Shown: positions 1-5,577 of the stretch, piece by piece
How the letters are laid out: every line of letters starts with the position of its first letter
Position numbering within the stretch: the stretch's first letter is position 1
NCBI GenBank assembly: GCA_030643245.1
Contig: DAOWME010000092.1
Location: forward strand, 1 to 10,412
Direction of reading: 5' to 3'
Origin: Deltaproteobacteria bacterium
GTDB taxonomy: Bacteria > Desulfobacterota > UBA8473
DNA length: 10,412 nt
Position numbers and translations under genes: made by a program
The notes under the pieces: generated by a model
The model's input: the letters and a program-made list of their open reading frames with translations, nothing else
The model's database searches: none
What the model was told of the DNA's origin: nothing

Positions 1-401
1 CCAGACCCCCCTCATTACTAGTACTACTAAAGTGTAATTTAAATATTGTGGTTTTTTGTCTTGACAATGGGGTCCACTTCAGTCAACATTTAGACTTATG
101 CGTTACAAATAAGCTTTTTTATGGTAATTGTGTAGTCACTGTCTCCTAACATACTGTAATTTAATTCAAAATTATAAACATTAAGAATTTCCAATATTTC
201 TATATTGTGTTCACTATGAAAAAAGACTTGAAGAATCAATATGTTATATAGTTTCAAATGGTTACACTCAAAAAAACAACATTCTATGTTTGGAAGATCC
301 GTTGTAAAGACACTATTCTAAAGGAGGTGATGTGATGAATATTTCTTGAGACCGTATGTATACCGAATTACCCAACTCATTAAATTAATTAGAAGAAAAC
401 C
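1..401. other. AT-rich leader region without a long gene
   Basis: This stretch is clearly richer in A and T than the genes to its right and has no long open frame in either direction that looks like a protein. It holds a very strong ribosome binding site at 321-331 followed by a four-codon open frame (listed separately). A TTGACA hexamer lies at 61-66, but no good -10 box sits 16-18 bases downstream. A TTGGAA/TATTCT pair with an 18-base spacer (290-319) would start transcription on top of the ribosome binding site, so neither is called as a promoter. Confidence 0.6.
335..349 (+). CDS. Possible four-codon leader frame (MNIS) behind a near-perfect ribosome binding site
   Basis: The bases AAGGAGGTGAT at 321-331 match the complement of the usual bacterial 16S rRNA 3' end over 11 positions. 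They stand 7 bases before ATG AAT ATT TCT TGA. The next real gene starts 52 bases after this stop and has only a weak purine stretch (AGAAGAAA) before its ATG, so the best initiation signal in the leader serves a frame of four residues. It may be a leader peptide or ribosome loading site for the coiled-coil gene, or the remnant of a lost gene start. What is seen is the site and the short frame; translation is inference. Confidence 0.3.
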   Translation: MNIS

Positions 402-689
402 ATGAGTATAAAAGAAGCGTATCAACAAAAAATAGAGGCACAGTTGGACGAATGGAAAGCTAAGATTGATAAAATGAAGGCAAAAGCCGACAAAGCAAAA
501 GCCGATGCGCAGCTCGAGTATAACAAGCAAATTGAGGATTTGCGCTCAAAACAGGAAGCAGCGCAAGAGAAGCTCAGAGAGCTCAAAGACGCCGGTGAAG
601 ACGCATGGGAGGATCTTAAAGCAAGTACTGAACTTGCGTGGGACTCACTCGGCGAGGCTGTGAAATCGGCCACTTCAAGATTCAAGTAA
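402..689 (+). CDS. Small coiled-coil protein, sll1863 stress-response family-like
   Basis: A 95-residue, strongly charged, Ala/Lys/Glu-rich protein without signal peptide or membrane segment, so probably cytoplasmic. Residues 5-65 are almost one continuous amphipathic helix with heptad spacing (EAQLDEWKAKIDKMKAKADK onward), predicted as a coiled coil. The tail from residue 67 (EDAWEDLKAS, WDSLGEAVKSA) carries two Trp and resembles the ending of the sll1863-type small coiled-coil proteins often found beside OmpA-like genes; no enzymatic activity is known for them. The ATG at 402 is the only start, because a TAG lies in frame at 390-392. Its ribosome binding site is weak. Its last 20 or so codons recur in degraded form at 2321-2387. 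The family name comes from memory of similar sequences and was not searched. Confidence 0.8.
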   Translation: MSIKEAYQQKIEAQLDEWKAKIDKMKAKADKAKADAQLEYNKQIEDLRSKQEAAQEKLRELKDAGEDAWEDLKASTELAWDSLGEAVKSATSRFK

Positions 690-790
690 ACTCTTGTTTA
701 AAGGAACATTGGGATCGAGAAACAATCCAGCTTCGATGATCTCGAACTTATAACTATTTCAATTAATTACAGGAGGTCGATAAATGAAAT
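623..790 (+). repeat. First copy of a duplicated gene-end plus leader block
   Basis: The 3' end of the coiled-coil gene, the 94-base gap after it, the AGGAGG site (771-776) and the start ATGAAA of the next gene resemble 2321-2500. Matching stretches include ATCCAGCTTCGATG, TCTCGAACTTATAAC and TAAATGAAA. The second copy has a gap about 12 bases longer. The drift between them points to an old duplication. Confidence 0.8.
732..746. promoter_or_regulatory. Conserved dyad TTCGA-N5-TCGAA before the OmpA-like gene
   Basis: A perfect 5-base inverted repeat, TTCGA TGATC TCGAA, lies 37 bases before the ATG of the OmpA-like lipoprotein. The second copy of the leader (2442-2456) keeps both arms and changes only one loop base. 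It could be a small mRNA hairpin or a binding site for a dimeric regulator; the sequence does not decide between them. Confidence 0.35.
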
Positions 791-2259
791 ATCAAAATAT
801 TTTTCGAGTACTATTGACAAAAAAGATCGTTATTCTCCTTTTTTCAGCTTCATTACTGGCAGGATGTGCGACATCAGGACTTCAGTTACAGTTAAGCAAG
901 TCAGCCGCAATGGAAAAATATCAATCGGTTAATGAATTGTATGTGCTCTTAATCAAGGCGGAAAAAGCTGGTGTGGGGTACCTCGCTCCGGAAGGATATT
1001 CGGATGCCCAAAAGAGCTATGACAATGCTTTGGACAAAGCGATGTCGCAAGACGCAGAAGCGGAAAAACTTGCACAAACCGGTTTGGAACAATTGCGTAC
1101 GGCAATGAAAAACGCAGATACCAGCAAAACGATTATGCGTGAAGCGCTCACAGCAAGAGCAAAGGCACAGAGTGCTGCTGCACCGACAGTGTATCCTGAA
1201 GAATATTCTGAATTGGAAGTAAAATTAAAAGAAGCTACCGTGGCGATCGAACATGGCGACACAGAAGATGCCAAAGAGCTGTGTGCCGAGCTGATCAAAG
1301 AGTATGCGACACTAGAGCTTGACTCGCTGCAGCTCGGTATCACACACAAAGCAAAAGCTGCGATTGCTACAGCCGAGGAACAGGAGGTCGATGAGTATGC
1401 TCCCAAAACCTTCAAACTGGCTGAGGAAGAGCTTGGACTTGCTCTGAATGTATTGAATGTGGGACGCACACAAACGCCAAAAGCTGAGGCTCACGCCAAT
1501 AAAGCGGTCTATTTTGCGAATAAGAGTATCTACATCACAGAAACGCTCAAAGACTTCGAACGCCGTGATTTCAGCAGTGAAGATAGAGTGCTTTGGTACC
1601 AAAAGCAGTTGGAATTGATCAATAAGCCTTTTGAGAAAAAGCTTACTTTGGACGACTCCAACCATAATGTTGTTATGGGTATTCAAGCGCGGATAAATCA
1701 ACTGATCAAAGAGAAAAATGCAGCTGAAAAATCTACATCGGAACATAAGCAAGAGATTGCGAGTCTGAATAAGAAGATTCTTATTTCAGAAGCCTCGATG
1801 AAAAAACAGTTGCTGGATATTGAAGAGGCAAATCGGAAGGCACAAGCACGCTTTGACAAAATTCAGTCGATATTTACAGAGGAAGAATCTTATGTTTATC
1901 GACAAGGCAACAATATGCTGCTCGAAACGCATGCTTTTAACTTTAAAGTTGGCGGAAGCGAGATCAATTCGAGCAACTTTGACCTCTTAGAAAAGATCAT
2001 GCAAGCCATCAATGTTTTTGATAACCCCAAAATTATTGTTACAGGGCATACTGACTCTACTGGCAGTACAGCGCTTAATATGAAACTCTCACAAAAACGT
2101 GCACAGACAGTAGCCTCATTTCTGAAAAAAGTTGGCAAAATCGATTCAAAGGATATTAATGTAAAAGGGTGTGGTGAGACACGTCCGGTAGCATCTAATA
2201 AAACAAAAGACGGGCGTGAACGAAATCGTCGAATTGAAGTGTTGATTCTCAATAAGTAA
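784..2259 (+). CDS. OmpA-family outer-membrane lipoprotein with DUF4398-like region
   Basis: A 491-residue envelope protein. Residues 1-28 form a lipoprotein signal: basic start, hydrophobic core, then lipobox LLAGC with the lipidated Cys at 28. Residues about 37-260 are alpha-helical with repeated Ala/Glu/Lys segments (SVNELYVLL, YSDAQKSYDNALDKA), like DUF4398 proteins. Residues about 303-360 are predicted coiled coil. The C-terminal 110 residues are an OmpA-like peptidoglycan-binding domain, with TGHTDSTG at 420-427, LSQKRA at 435-440, CGETRPVASN and RERNRRIEV near the end. Such proteins anchor the outer membrane to peptidoglycan, which is known of the family. An AGGAGG site (771-776) stands 7 bases before the ATG. 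Gene order with the coiled-coil gene suggests co-expression in an envelope or stress function, which is inference. Confidence 0.93.
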   Translation: MKYQNIFRVLLTKKIVILLFSASLLAGCATSGLQLQLSKSAAMEKYQSVNELYVLLIKAEKAGVGYLAPEGYSDAQKSYDNALDKAMSQDAEAEKLAQTGLEQLRTAMKNADTSKTIMREALTARAKAQSAAAPTVYPEEYSELEVKLKEATVAIEHGDTEDAKELCAELIKEYATLELDSLQLGITHKAKAAIATAEEQEVDEYAPKTFKLAEEELGLALNVLNVGRTQTPKAEAHANKAVYFANKSIYITETLKDFERRDFSSEDRVLWYQKQLELINKPFEKKLTLDDSNHNVVMGIQARINQLIKEKNAAEKSTSEHKQEIASLNKKILISEASMKKQLLDIEEANRKAQARFDKIQSIFTEEESYVYRQGNNMLLETHAFNFKVGGSEINSSNFDLLEKIMQAINVFDNPKIIVTGHTDSTGSTALNMKLSQKRAQTVASFLKKVGKIDSKDINVKGCGETRPVASNKTKDGRERNRRIEVLILNK

Positions 2260-2285
2260 CAGAAACCCAAAGCCAAGGAGAATGG

Positions 2286-2305
2286 CATCCCAAATAGGGA
2301 TGTTT
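2286..2305 (+). terminator. Weak hairpin after the OmpA-like gene
   Basis: CATCCC AAATA GGGATG (2286-2302) can form a 6-base stem with a 5-base loop, 27 bases after the stop, followed by only three T. It is a plausible but weak intrinsic terminator; the short T run keeps confidence low. Confidence 0.35.
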
Positions 2306-2320
2306 CAATAGATATGATTT

Positions 2321-2387
2321 CTGTGCTGAAAGTGCGAGGGACTTACTCGGCGAGGCTGTAAAATCGGCCACTTTAAAATCCAAGTAA
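2321..2387 (+). pseudogene. 3' remnant of a second coiled-coil (sll1863-like) gene
   Basis: Reading in the frame that ends at TAA 2385-2387 gives CAESARDLLGEAVKSATLKSK, which parallels the end of the protein encoded at 402-689 (STELAWDSLGEAVKSATSRFK). Upstream of about 2321 the likeness stops and no start codon with a ribosome site precedes it, so only the last 21 codons or so remain. The base sequence after the stop continues to match the other copy. It shows that a paralogue once stood between the OmpA-like gene and the small lipoprotein gene. Confidence 0.75.
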
Positions 2388-2441
2388 ATCTTTAAACTAA
2401 TGCTGCACTAGAGGTCATTGGGGCCGGAAAGAAAATCCAGC

Positions 2442-2456
2442 TTCGATGGTCTCGAA
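2442..2456. promoter_or_regulatory. Second copy of the dyad TTCGA-N5-TCGAA
   Basis: TTCGA TGGTC TCGAA keeps both arms of the dyad found at 732-746 although bases around it have drifted, which hints at selection on the arms. It lies 37 bases before the original start of the small lipoprotein gene (ATG 2494). Confidence 0.35.
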
Positions 2457-2492
2457 CTTATAACAAACTCAATCAATTATAGGAGGACCATA

Positions 2493-2500
2493 AATGAAAA
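2493..2500. repeat. Left target-site duplication AATGAAAA
   Basis: AATGAAAA directly precedes the left terminal repeat of the inserted element and recurs directly after its right end (2845-2852). Eight bases is the usual duplication length for IS1595-family insertion. Confidence 0.85.
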
Positions 2501-2604
2501 GGGGGTATATACTTGACGCAAGTACCCACTACATATTGTGGTTCATGTTCACAATATTAGAGTATGACGTTGGTGCGGTCACAACTGCCTGCTCCATGAG
2601 TTGA
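2494..2604 (+). pseudogene. Interrupted start of the small lipoprotein gene, now a 36-codon chimeric frame
   Basis: The original start codon (ATG 2494) with its good ribosome site AGGAGG (2481-2486) now reads into the inserted element. It gives a frame of 36 codons (MKRGYILDASTHYILWFMF and on) that stops at TGA 2602-2604 inside the element. Only the first two codons come from the old gene. The product, if made, has no family resemblance and would be a by-product of the insertion. Confidence 0.5.
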
Positions 2605-2844
2605 TAAAAAAGTAGCCCTCTTGAACGCGATGTGCGACGGTTGAAACGGAGCGTATACCCGTCTAGATAATAGTCGAGATGTTTACCGCTGACAGCACCC
2701 TGATGAGTACTTAGCAACCATCGCCTAAGCAATGACGAAACTCGATGTACACCAGGCATTGACACATGGGCTGGATCTCCAGTTTGCTTATCATGGATCA
2801 CTATACTACATATTGTAGTCACTTGCGTCAAGTATATACCCCCC
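2501..2844 (-). mobile_element. MITE-like internally deleted IS1595-family (ISXO2-like) element
   Basis: The element is 344 bp long. Its ends are perfect inverted repeats over 23 bases (2501-2523 and 2821-2843), each made of a G run and TATATACTTGACGCAAGT; the right end has one extra base in its C run, so one end has probably slipped. Just inside each repeat lies ACTACATATTGT (2528-2539 and 2805-2816), which on the right extends to a palindrome (ACTACATATTGTAGT). The ends are flanked by the 8-bp duplication AATGAAAA. Inside, on the reverse strand, is only the tail of an ISXO2-type transposase; the zinc-ribbon and catalytic parts are gone. It therefore cannot move by itself but could be moved by a full-length relative elsewhere in the genome. 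Confidence 0.88.
2529..2777 (-). pseudogene. C-terminal remnant of IS1595-family (ISXO2-like) transposase
   Basis: The reverse strand encodes DPAHVSMPGVHRV, RRWLLSTHQGAVSGKHLDYY, then LDGYTLRFNRRTSRSRGLLF, ending ...NMNHNM at TAG 2529-2531. This is the characteristic ending of ISXO2-like DDE transposases (VHRV..LL.RWLLGTHQG and FRFNRR.SRSRGLLFY). About 82 codons remain of a protein normally around 300 residues. Upstream the frame runs straight into the right terminal repeat, so the deletion joined that end to the last quarter of the gene. The catalytic Asp and Glu residues are missing, so it is inactive. Confidence 0.87.
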
Positions 2845-2852
2845 AATGAAAA
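2845..2852. repeat. Right target-site duplication AATGAAAA, supplying a new start codon
   Basis: This is the second copy of the 8-bp target duplication. Its internal ATG (2846-2848) is the start codon of the small lipoprotein frame, so the insertion copied the start codon to the downstream side. Confidence 0.85.
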
Positions 2853-3055
2853 TTCAAAAAAGTTTTAGATTAGCAATGATGCTTGCGGTGATAGCTATGT
2901 TTGGTATTTCGTTAGGATGTTCCTCTGAAAGCTCAAATGAACAAACCACAAGCTCAACTGACCAAACGACCATGAAAAAAGTGAAGCAAGAGATGCAAGA
3001 TGTGATTCGTGCGGTTAAAGCCATTCCTTCGGCCAGAGATGCCAGGGCACGATAG
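2846..3055 (+). CDS. Small lipoprotein, cut from its ribosome site and with a foreign C-terminus
   Basis: A 69-residue frame. Residues 1-24 are a lipoprotein-type signal (KIQKSFRLA then a hydrophobic run MMLAVIAMFGISLG) with Cys25 as the probable lipidation site; the box SLGC is imperfect. A Ser/Thr/Gln/Asn-rich linker (26-42) follows, then a helical stretch KKVKQEMQDVIRAVKA like small envelope lipoproteins of this group. The last 9-10 residues (PSARDARAR) are read antisense through a transposase fragment, so the original 3' end is lost. The upstream element separates it from AGGAGG at 2481; the bases before this ATG are TATATACCCCCCA, with no ribosome site. It is probably poorly expressed or a pseudogene. 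No enzymatic function is suggested. Confidence 0.6.
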   Translation: MKIQKSFRLAMMLAVIAMFGISLGCSSESSNEQTTSSTDQTTMKKVKQEMQDVIRAVKAIPSARDARAR

Positions 3056-3405
3056 ATGGTCTCAGAAGGTGTCTTGAAACCAAAAAAGACGGTACCCCGC
3101 GTTTCGGAGAATATTGCCTTGCACCATTGGCACTGAAACATTTGACGTCTCTCTTCCCCTTTGGTGGTGTAGGTGCCTGCACCTACGATCCAATGATTCT
3201 GATGAGGTCCCAGTACATGGAACCCACGGCATCCCTCAGTTGGGCAAAAGACATGGTTTGTTTCAATCGTAGCCGGCTTTCCCAACTTATTACGGGCAGG
3301 TATCTCTCCGATGTTGCGGGTTGACTCGACATCACTGCCGGCCTGCGGGTCATCTCCGGTTTTGGGTGACTCCTTGCCGCTCTTCTTCAAAAGACGGCGG
3401 TTTCT
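3020..3405 (-). pseudogene. N-terminal zinc-ribbon fragment of an IS1-like/ISNCY transposase
   Basis: The reverse strand encodes a basic stretch (RNRRLLKKSGKESPKT), then IPARNKLGKPATIETNHVFC, CPTEGC, IVGAGTYTTKGEERRQMFQC, CQWC, and FSETRGTVFFGFKTPSETIY with ALASLAEGM. The Cys pairs (CX4C at about 3229-3246, CX2C at about 3121-3132) and the following 'SETRGTVFFG.KTP...RAL..LAEGM' are typical of the transposase-like zinc-binding domain and start of the helix-turn-helix region in IS1-like transposases. The fragment stops at about 3020, where it meets the lipoprotein gene. The catalytic domain is absent. On the other side it meets the MFS fragment near 3400. No terminal repeats are visible for this element. 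Confidence 0.72.
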
Positions 3406-3875
3406 CGGAGGTCTGTGATCGGCGTCTTCGTCTTCAATTCCCACAGGATATAAAGTGGGGTAGAGACGAGGAACAGGATGAGCATGTAGAGGATAAAGTC
3501 TGACTGGAACCATTCCTTTTCCTGTCCTTTGGCCAGGAAAAGTATAAGAGAGGAGATCATGACCGTTAAAAGGAGAAAACCCACACCGTCAAATGGAGCC
3601 TTTTCCTCCTTCTGCTCCCTGCTTTCCCTGAGGAGGAGAAAAGCCAAGGTCAGGCCTACGACCCCTATGGGGATATTTATGTAAAATATCCAACGCCAGT
3701 GCAAGACGTCGTTTATGTAACCCCCTATGGTAGGGCCCATGGCCGGGGCGAGGGCCGCCCCAAACCCGTAGACCCCCATCGCTATGCCGAGCTCTTCTGG
3801 GGGAAAGACCTTATAGAGGATCACCATCCCGATAGGGACAATGAGTCCCTCTCCAATCCCTTGGACCGGGCACCA
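3396..3875 (-). pseudogene. Internal fragment of a DHA2-type MFS drug exporter (EmrB/QacA-like)
   Basis: The reverse strand encodes QGIGEGLIVPIGMVILYKVF, PPEELGIAMGVYGFGAALAP, AMGPTIGGYINDVLHWRWIF and YINIPIGVVGLTLAFLLLRE, then two more hydrophobic segments (FLLLTVMISSLILFLAKG and FILYMLILFLVSTPLYILWE) and LKTKTPITDLR. This is the middle of a 14-helix DHA2 proton-coupled exporter: the region of helices 4-8 with the GP..GG motif and the W.WIFYINIPIG signature. About 155 of some 500 residues are present. The 5' side is degraded before about 3875 (VDLRWCPVQGIG reads like a damaged R.LQGIG motif), and the 3' side runs into the transposase fragment, where the frame ends within six codons. GC content appears higher than in the left part, so it may have come from elsewhere. 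Confidence 0.82.
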
Positions 3876-3964
3876 CCGGAGGTCAACCTCAATATGCCCG
3901 CAACCGCATAAGGAATAAAGGCGTTACAATTCGGTTTTAAAGTGTTTCGGCACAGCTTCGGCAA

Positions 3965-3984
3965 TTACCCTGCAAACAGGGTAA
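3965..3984 (-). terminator. Strong hairpin just past the DHH gene
   Basis: TTACCCTG CAAA CAGGGTAA forms a perfect 8-base stem with a 4-base loop, beginning 19 bases after the stop of the reverse-strand phosphoesterase gene. On that strand only two T follow, so it is not a textbook intrinsic terminator, but its place suggests a transcript 3' end. Confidence 0.45.
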
Positions 3985-4003
3985 ACGAATGCCTCCTGGC
4001 GGA

Positions 4004-5005
4004 TCAAACTGTCTCCCCTCTTCTTGTAACCTGATTTCTGATCCATCTCAAAAGGATTTTATCGTCTTTAATGTCAATAATATCATTTAGGGTTTCAACT
4101 GAAATCTCCACACGAGCCATGCTCTTATGGCCGCCGGCAGATCCGATATGACCGAAGCTCAACTGTGCTATCCTCCCGGCGTTCTTGCGAAGCCCGTCGT
4201 TCCTGAATATGATGACCAGCTTACCATTATACAGTCCTGAAATAATGCTCCAATTAATAGAATCAACCTTCATGAAAAAGTCGGCGATGAGGACGCATAC
4301 ATCCGGGTTTACCACAGAACCGAGATGCACAAATACCCTGCCTTTACGGACGCGCATAGTCTCGAGGGCGCTTTTGAAGTATTTAAGGAAGTCGCGTTTG
4401 AGCTCTGATCGTTCGATCTTTTGTAAGAGATGTGTATTGGTATGCTTAAAAAGAAACTGAAATGCCCTGACATCCTCCATCAAGGCATGTCTTGCGAAAT
4501 TGTTTGTATCTGTTTTAATAGCAAAGACCAGCCCTGTGGCCAACCTTGCGGAGGGTTTTATTTTTGCTGCTCTCAGGTATTCGGTCATTATGCTGGCTGT
4601 GGCGCCGTATTTGGGGCGGATGTCCTGAAAAGGCGCTTTGTAAACCGTTTCAGGATGATGATCTATGATTACGTCATACTTGAACCTTGCAAAGGCTTCA
4701 TTATGATCCGGTTGGGAATCGACTATTACAAAACGGTTAAAGCGTTTTTCCTGTATTTTATTTACGTGGGTGAGGTTCACCCCCAAAAGGTGGATCATGG
4801 CCAGATTGTTCGGGCGTTTAATCACATTAATATTCGATATCGTTACACTTGCCGTTTTACGCCATAGCAATCTTTTCACAGCCATAGCGCTGGCAATTGC
4901 ATCCGGGTCGGCATTGATAATGACAAGAACATGATCATCATCCGAAAACTGATTATAGAAGCGGCGTAACCTTTCAGAAACGGAGAGTGTCATCTTCTTG
5001 TCCAC
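4004..5005 (-). CDS. DHH/DHHA1 family phosphoesterase (NrnA / exopolyphosphatase-like)
   Basis: A 333-residue soluble protein. N-terminal DHH domain: motif I INADPDAIASA (30-40), motif II VIVDSQPDH (93-101), motif III IIDHHPE (113-119) with the DHH triad at 115-117, and motif IV KTDTNNF (164-170). C-terminal DHHA1 domain: FGHIGSAGGHKSMARVEI (284-301) with the GGH substrate-binding loop at 291-293. Family members use two Mn/Mg ions to hydrolyse nanoRNA, pAp, cyclic dinucleotide products or polyphosphate; the exact substrate cannot be told here. Motif I lacks the usual His two residues before Asn31 (Ile29 instead), while all Asp residues are present. The start is GTG at 5003-5005, with GAGGTGG about 10 bases ahead; ATG at residue 5 is an alternative with poorer spacing. 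It is alone on this strand. Confidence 0.9.
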   Translation of the reverse strand: MDKKMTLSVSERLRRFYNQFSDDDHVLVIINADPDAIASAMAVKRLLWRKTASVTISNINVIKRPNNLAMIHLLGVNLTHVNKIQEKRFNRFVIVDSQPDHNEAFARFKYDVIIDHHPETVYKAPFQDIRPKYGATASIMTEYLRAAKIKPSARLATGLVFAIKTDTNNFARHALMEDVRAFQFLFKHTNTHLLQKIERSELKRDFLKYFKSALETMRVRKGRVFVHLGSVVNPDVCVLIADFFMKVDSINWSIISGLYNGKLVIIFRNDGLRKNAGRIAQLSFGHIGSAGGHKSMARVEISVETLNDIIDIKDDKILLRWIRNQVTRRGETV

Positions 5006-5009
5006 TCAG

Positions 5010-5042
5010 CTACCACCACCTCTGGACTTCTGGTCGTGGTAG
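5010..5042. promoter_or_regulatory. Dyad CTACCAC/GTGGTAG over the DHH ribosome-site region
   Basis: CTACCAC (5010-5016) and GTGGTAG (5036-5042) form a perfect 7-base inverted repeat separated by 19 bases. It lies 5-37 bases upstream of the GTG start of the phosphoesterase and spans its purine-rich ribosome site. Pairing in the mRNA could hide that site; it could also be an operator. This is inference. Confidence 0.3.
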
Positions 5043-5180
5043 TTGACTCCATACGTTTAAGCGTTATTTTAATGAGATAGACCCGAACACCTTCTTCGAC
5101 AAAGTCAACCCCAGTACTCGATGTAATGTCAAATTTCTCTCAAATGTTTAAAGGTATTGTAACCTATAGTAATACCAGTA

Positions 5181-5209
5181 ATGCTAATGTTAATCAGATA
5201 AGCTGTCAA
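5181..5209 (-). promoter_or_regulatory. Candidate sigma70-type promoter for the DHH gene
   Basis: On the reverse strand, a perfect -35 box TTGACA (5204-5209) is followed after 17 bases by TAGCAT (5181-5186), four of six matches to TATAAT. Transcription would begin near 5175 and leave a leader of about 170 bases before GTG 5005. Spacing and the -35 box are good; the -10 box is mediocre. Confidence 0.4.
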
Positions 5210-5418
5210 CTATAAAAAAATATCGGTCGGAATCCTCGACGACGTGCTAAAAACGTATGACTTACTGGTATGCCTCCCTCCGGCTTTGTAAAATATAACA
5301 TCTAAAACACTATAAGGGGCGAGGCCGGATGCGGGGTGGATTATATTACTTCATAAGAAGCAAACGAAGCAAGTAGGCGGCAAGCGGTAAACTTGACCAA
5401 CTGCACAGTCGCAAAATT

Positions 5419-5436
5419 TCGAAGGTATTACTTCGA
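5419..5436. repeat. Small hairpin TCGAAG-N6-CTTCGA
   Basis: TCGAAG (5419-5424) and CTTCGA (5431-5436) are a perfect 6-base inverted repeat with loop GTATTA, followed by CATTCTGCGGTTC and an A run. No T run follows, so it is not a terminator on the forward strand. It may belong to a decayed small repeat family. Confidence 0.4.
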
Positions 5437-5577
5437 CATTCTGCGGTTCAAAAAAATAAAAAGTGTAAACTACTTTTAAGCTCATATGAAAGATGCTTGA
5501 AAATCTATAGTCCGGACCGGTGGAAATAGAGACGATATTTGAACCCTTTCCATGACGCTGAACAAAGAGGGAACAGC

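Larger units (their letters stand above)
2321..2500 (+). repeat. Second copy of the duplicated gene-end plus leader block
   Basis: This copy comprises the gene remnant (2321-2387), a 106-base leader containing the dyad (2442-2456), the site AGGAGG (2481-2486) and the start ATGAAAA (2494-2500). It matches 623-790 with several small gaps. The leader here originally served the small lipoprotein gene now starting at 2846. Confidence 0.8.
5006..5577. other. Long divergent intergenic region between the DHH gene and ptsH
   Basis: About 570 bases without a convincing protein frame. The left half is AT-rich and carries the candidate reverse promoter (5181-5209) and a dyad near the DHH start (5010-5042). 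The part at about 5325-5455 is more GC-rich, with an AGGCGGCAAGCGGTAAACTT stretch, an AACTGCAC segment and a TTCTGCGGTTC ending that look like decayed intergenic repeats. No clear forward promoter was found for the pts cluster; TTGACC (5393-5398) lacks a matching -10 box. Confidence 0.5.

Noticed and set aside
61..90. TTGACA as a promoter -35 box in the leader
   Set aside because: The hexamer is perfect but the bases 16-18 positions downstream (CAACAT/AACATT) are a poor -10 box.
3127..3911. Forward open frames across the transposase and exporter fragments
   Set aside because: The reverse strand carries the recognisable protein motifs; the forward frames are their antisense.
4430..4867. 145-codon forward open frame opposite the DHH gene
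   Set aside because: It lies fully antisense to a gene with clear family motifs and its translation resembles no family.
5350..5455. tRNA-like element containing GGTTCAA
   Set aside because: No acceptor stem, D-arm or anticodon arm can be paired around it.
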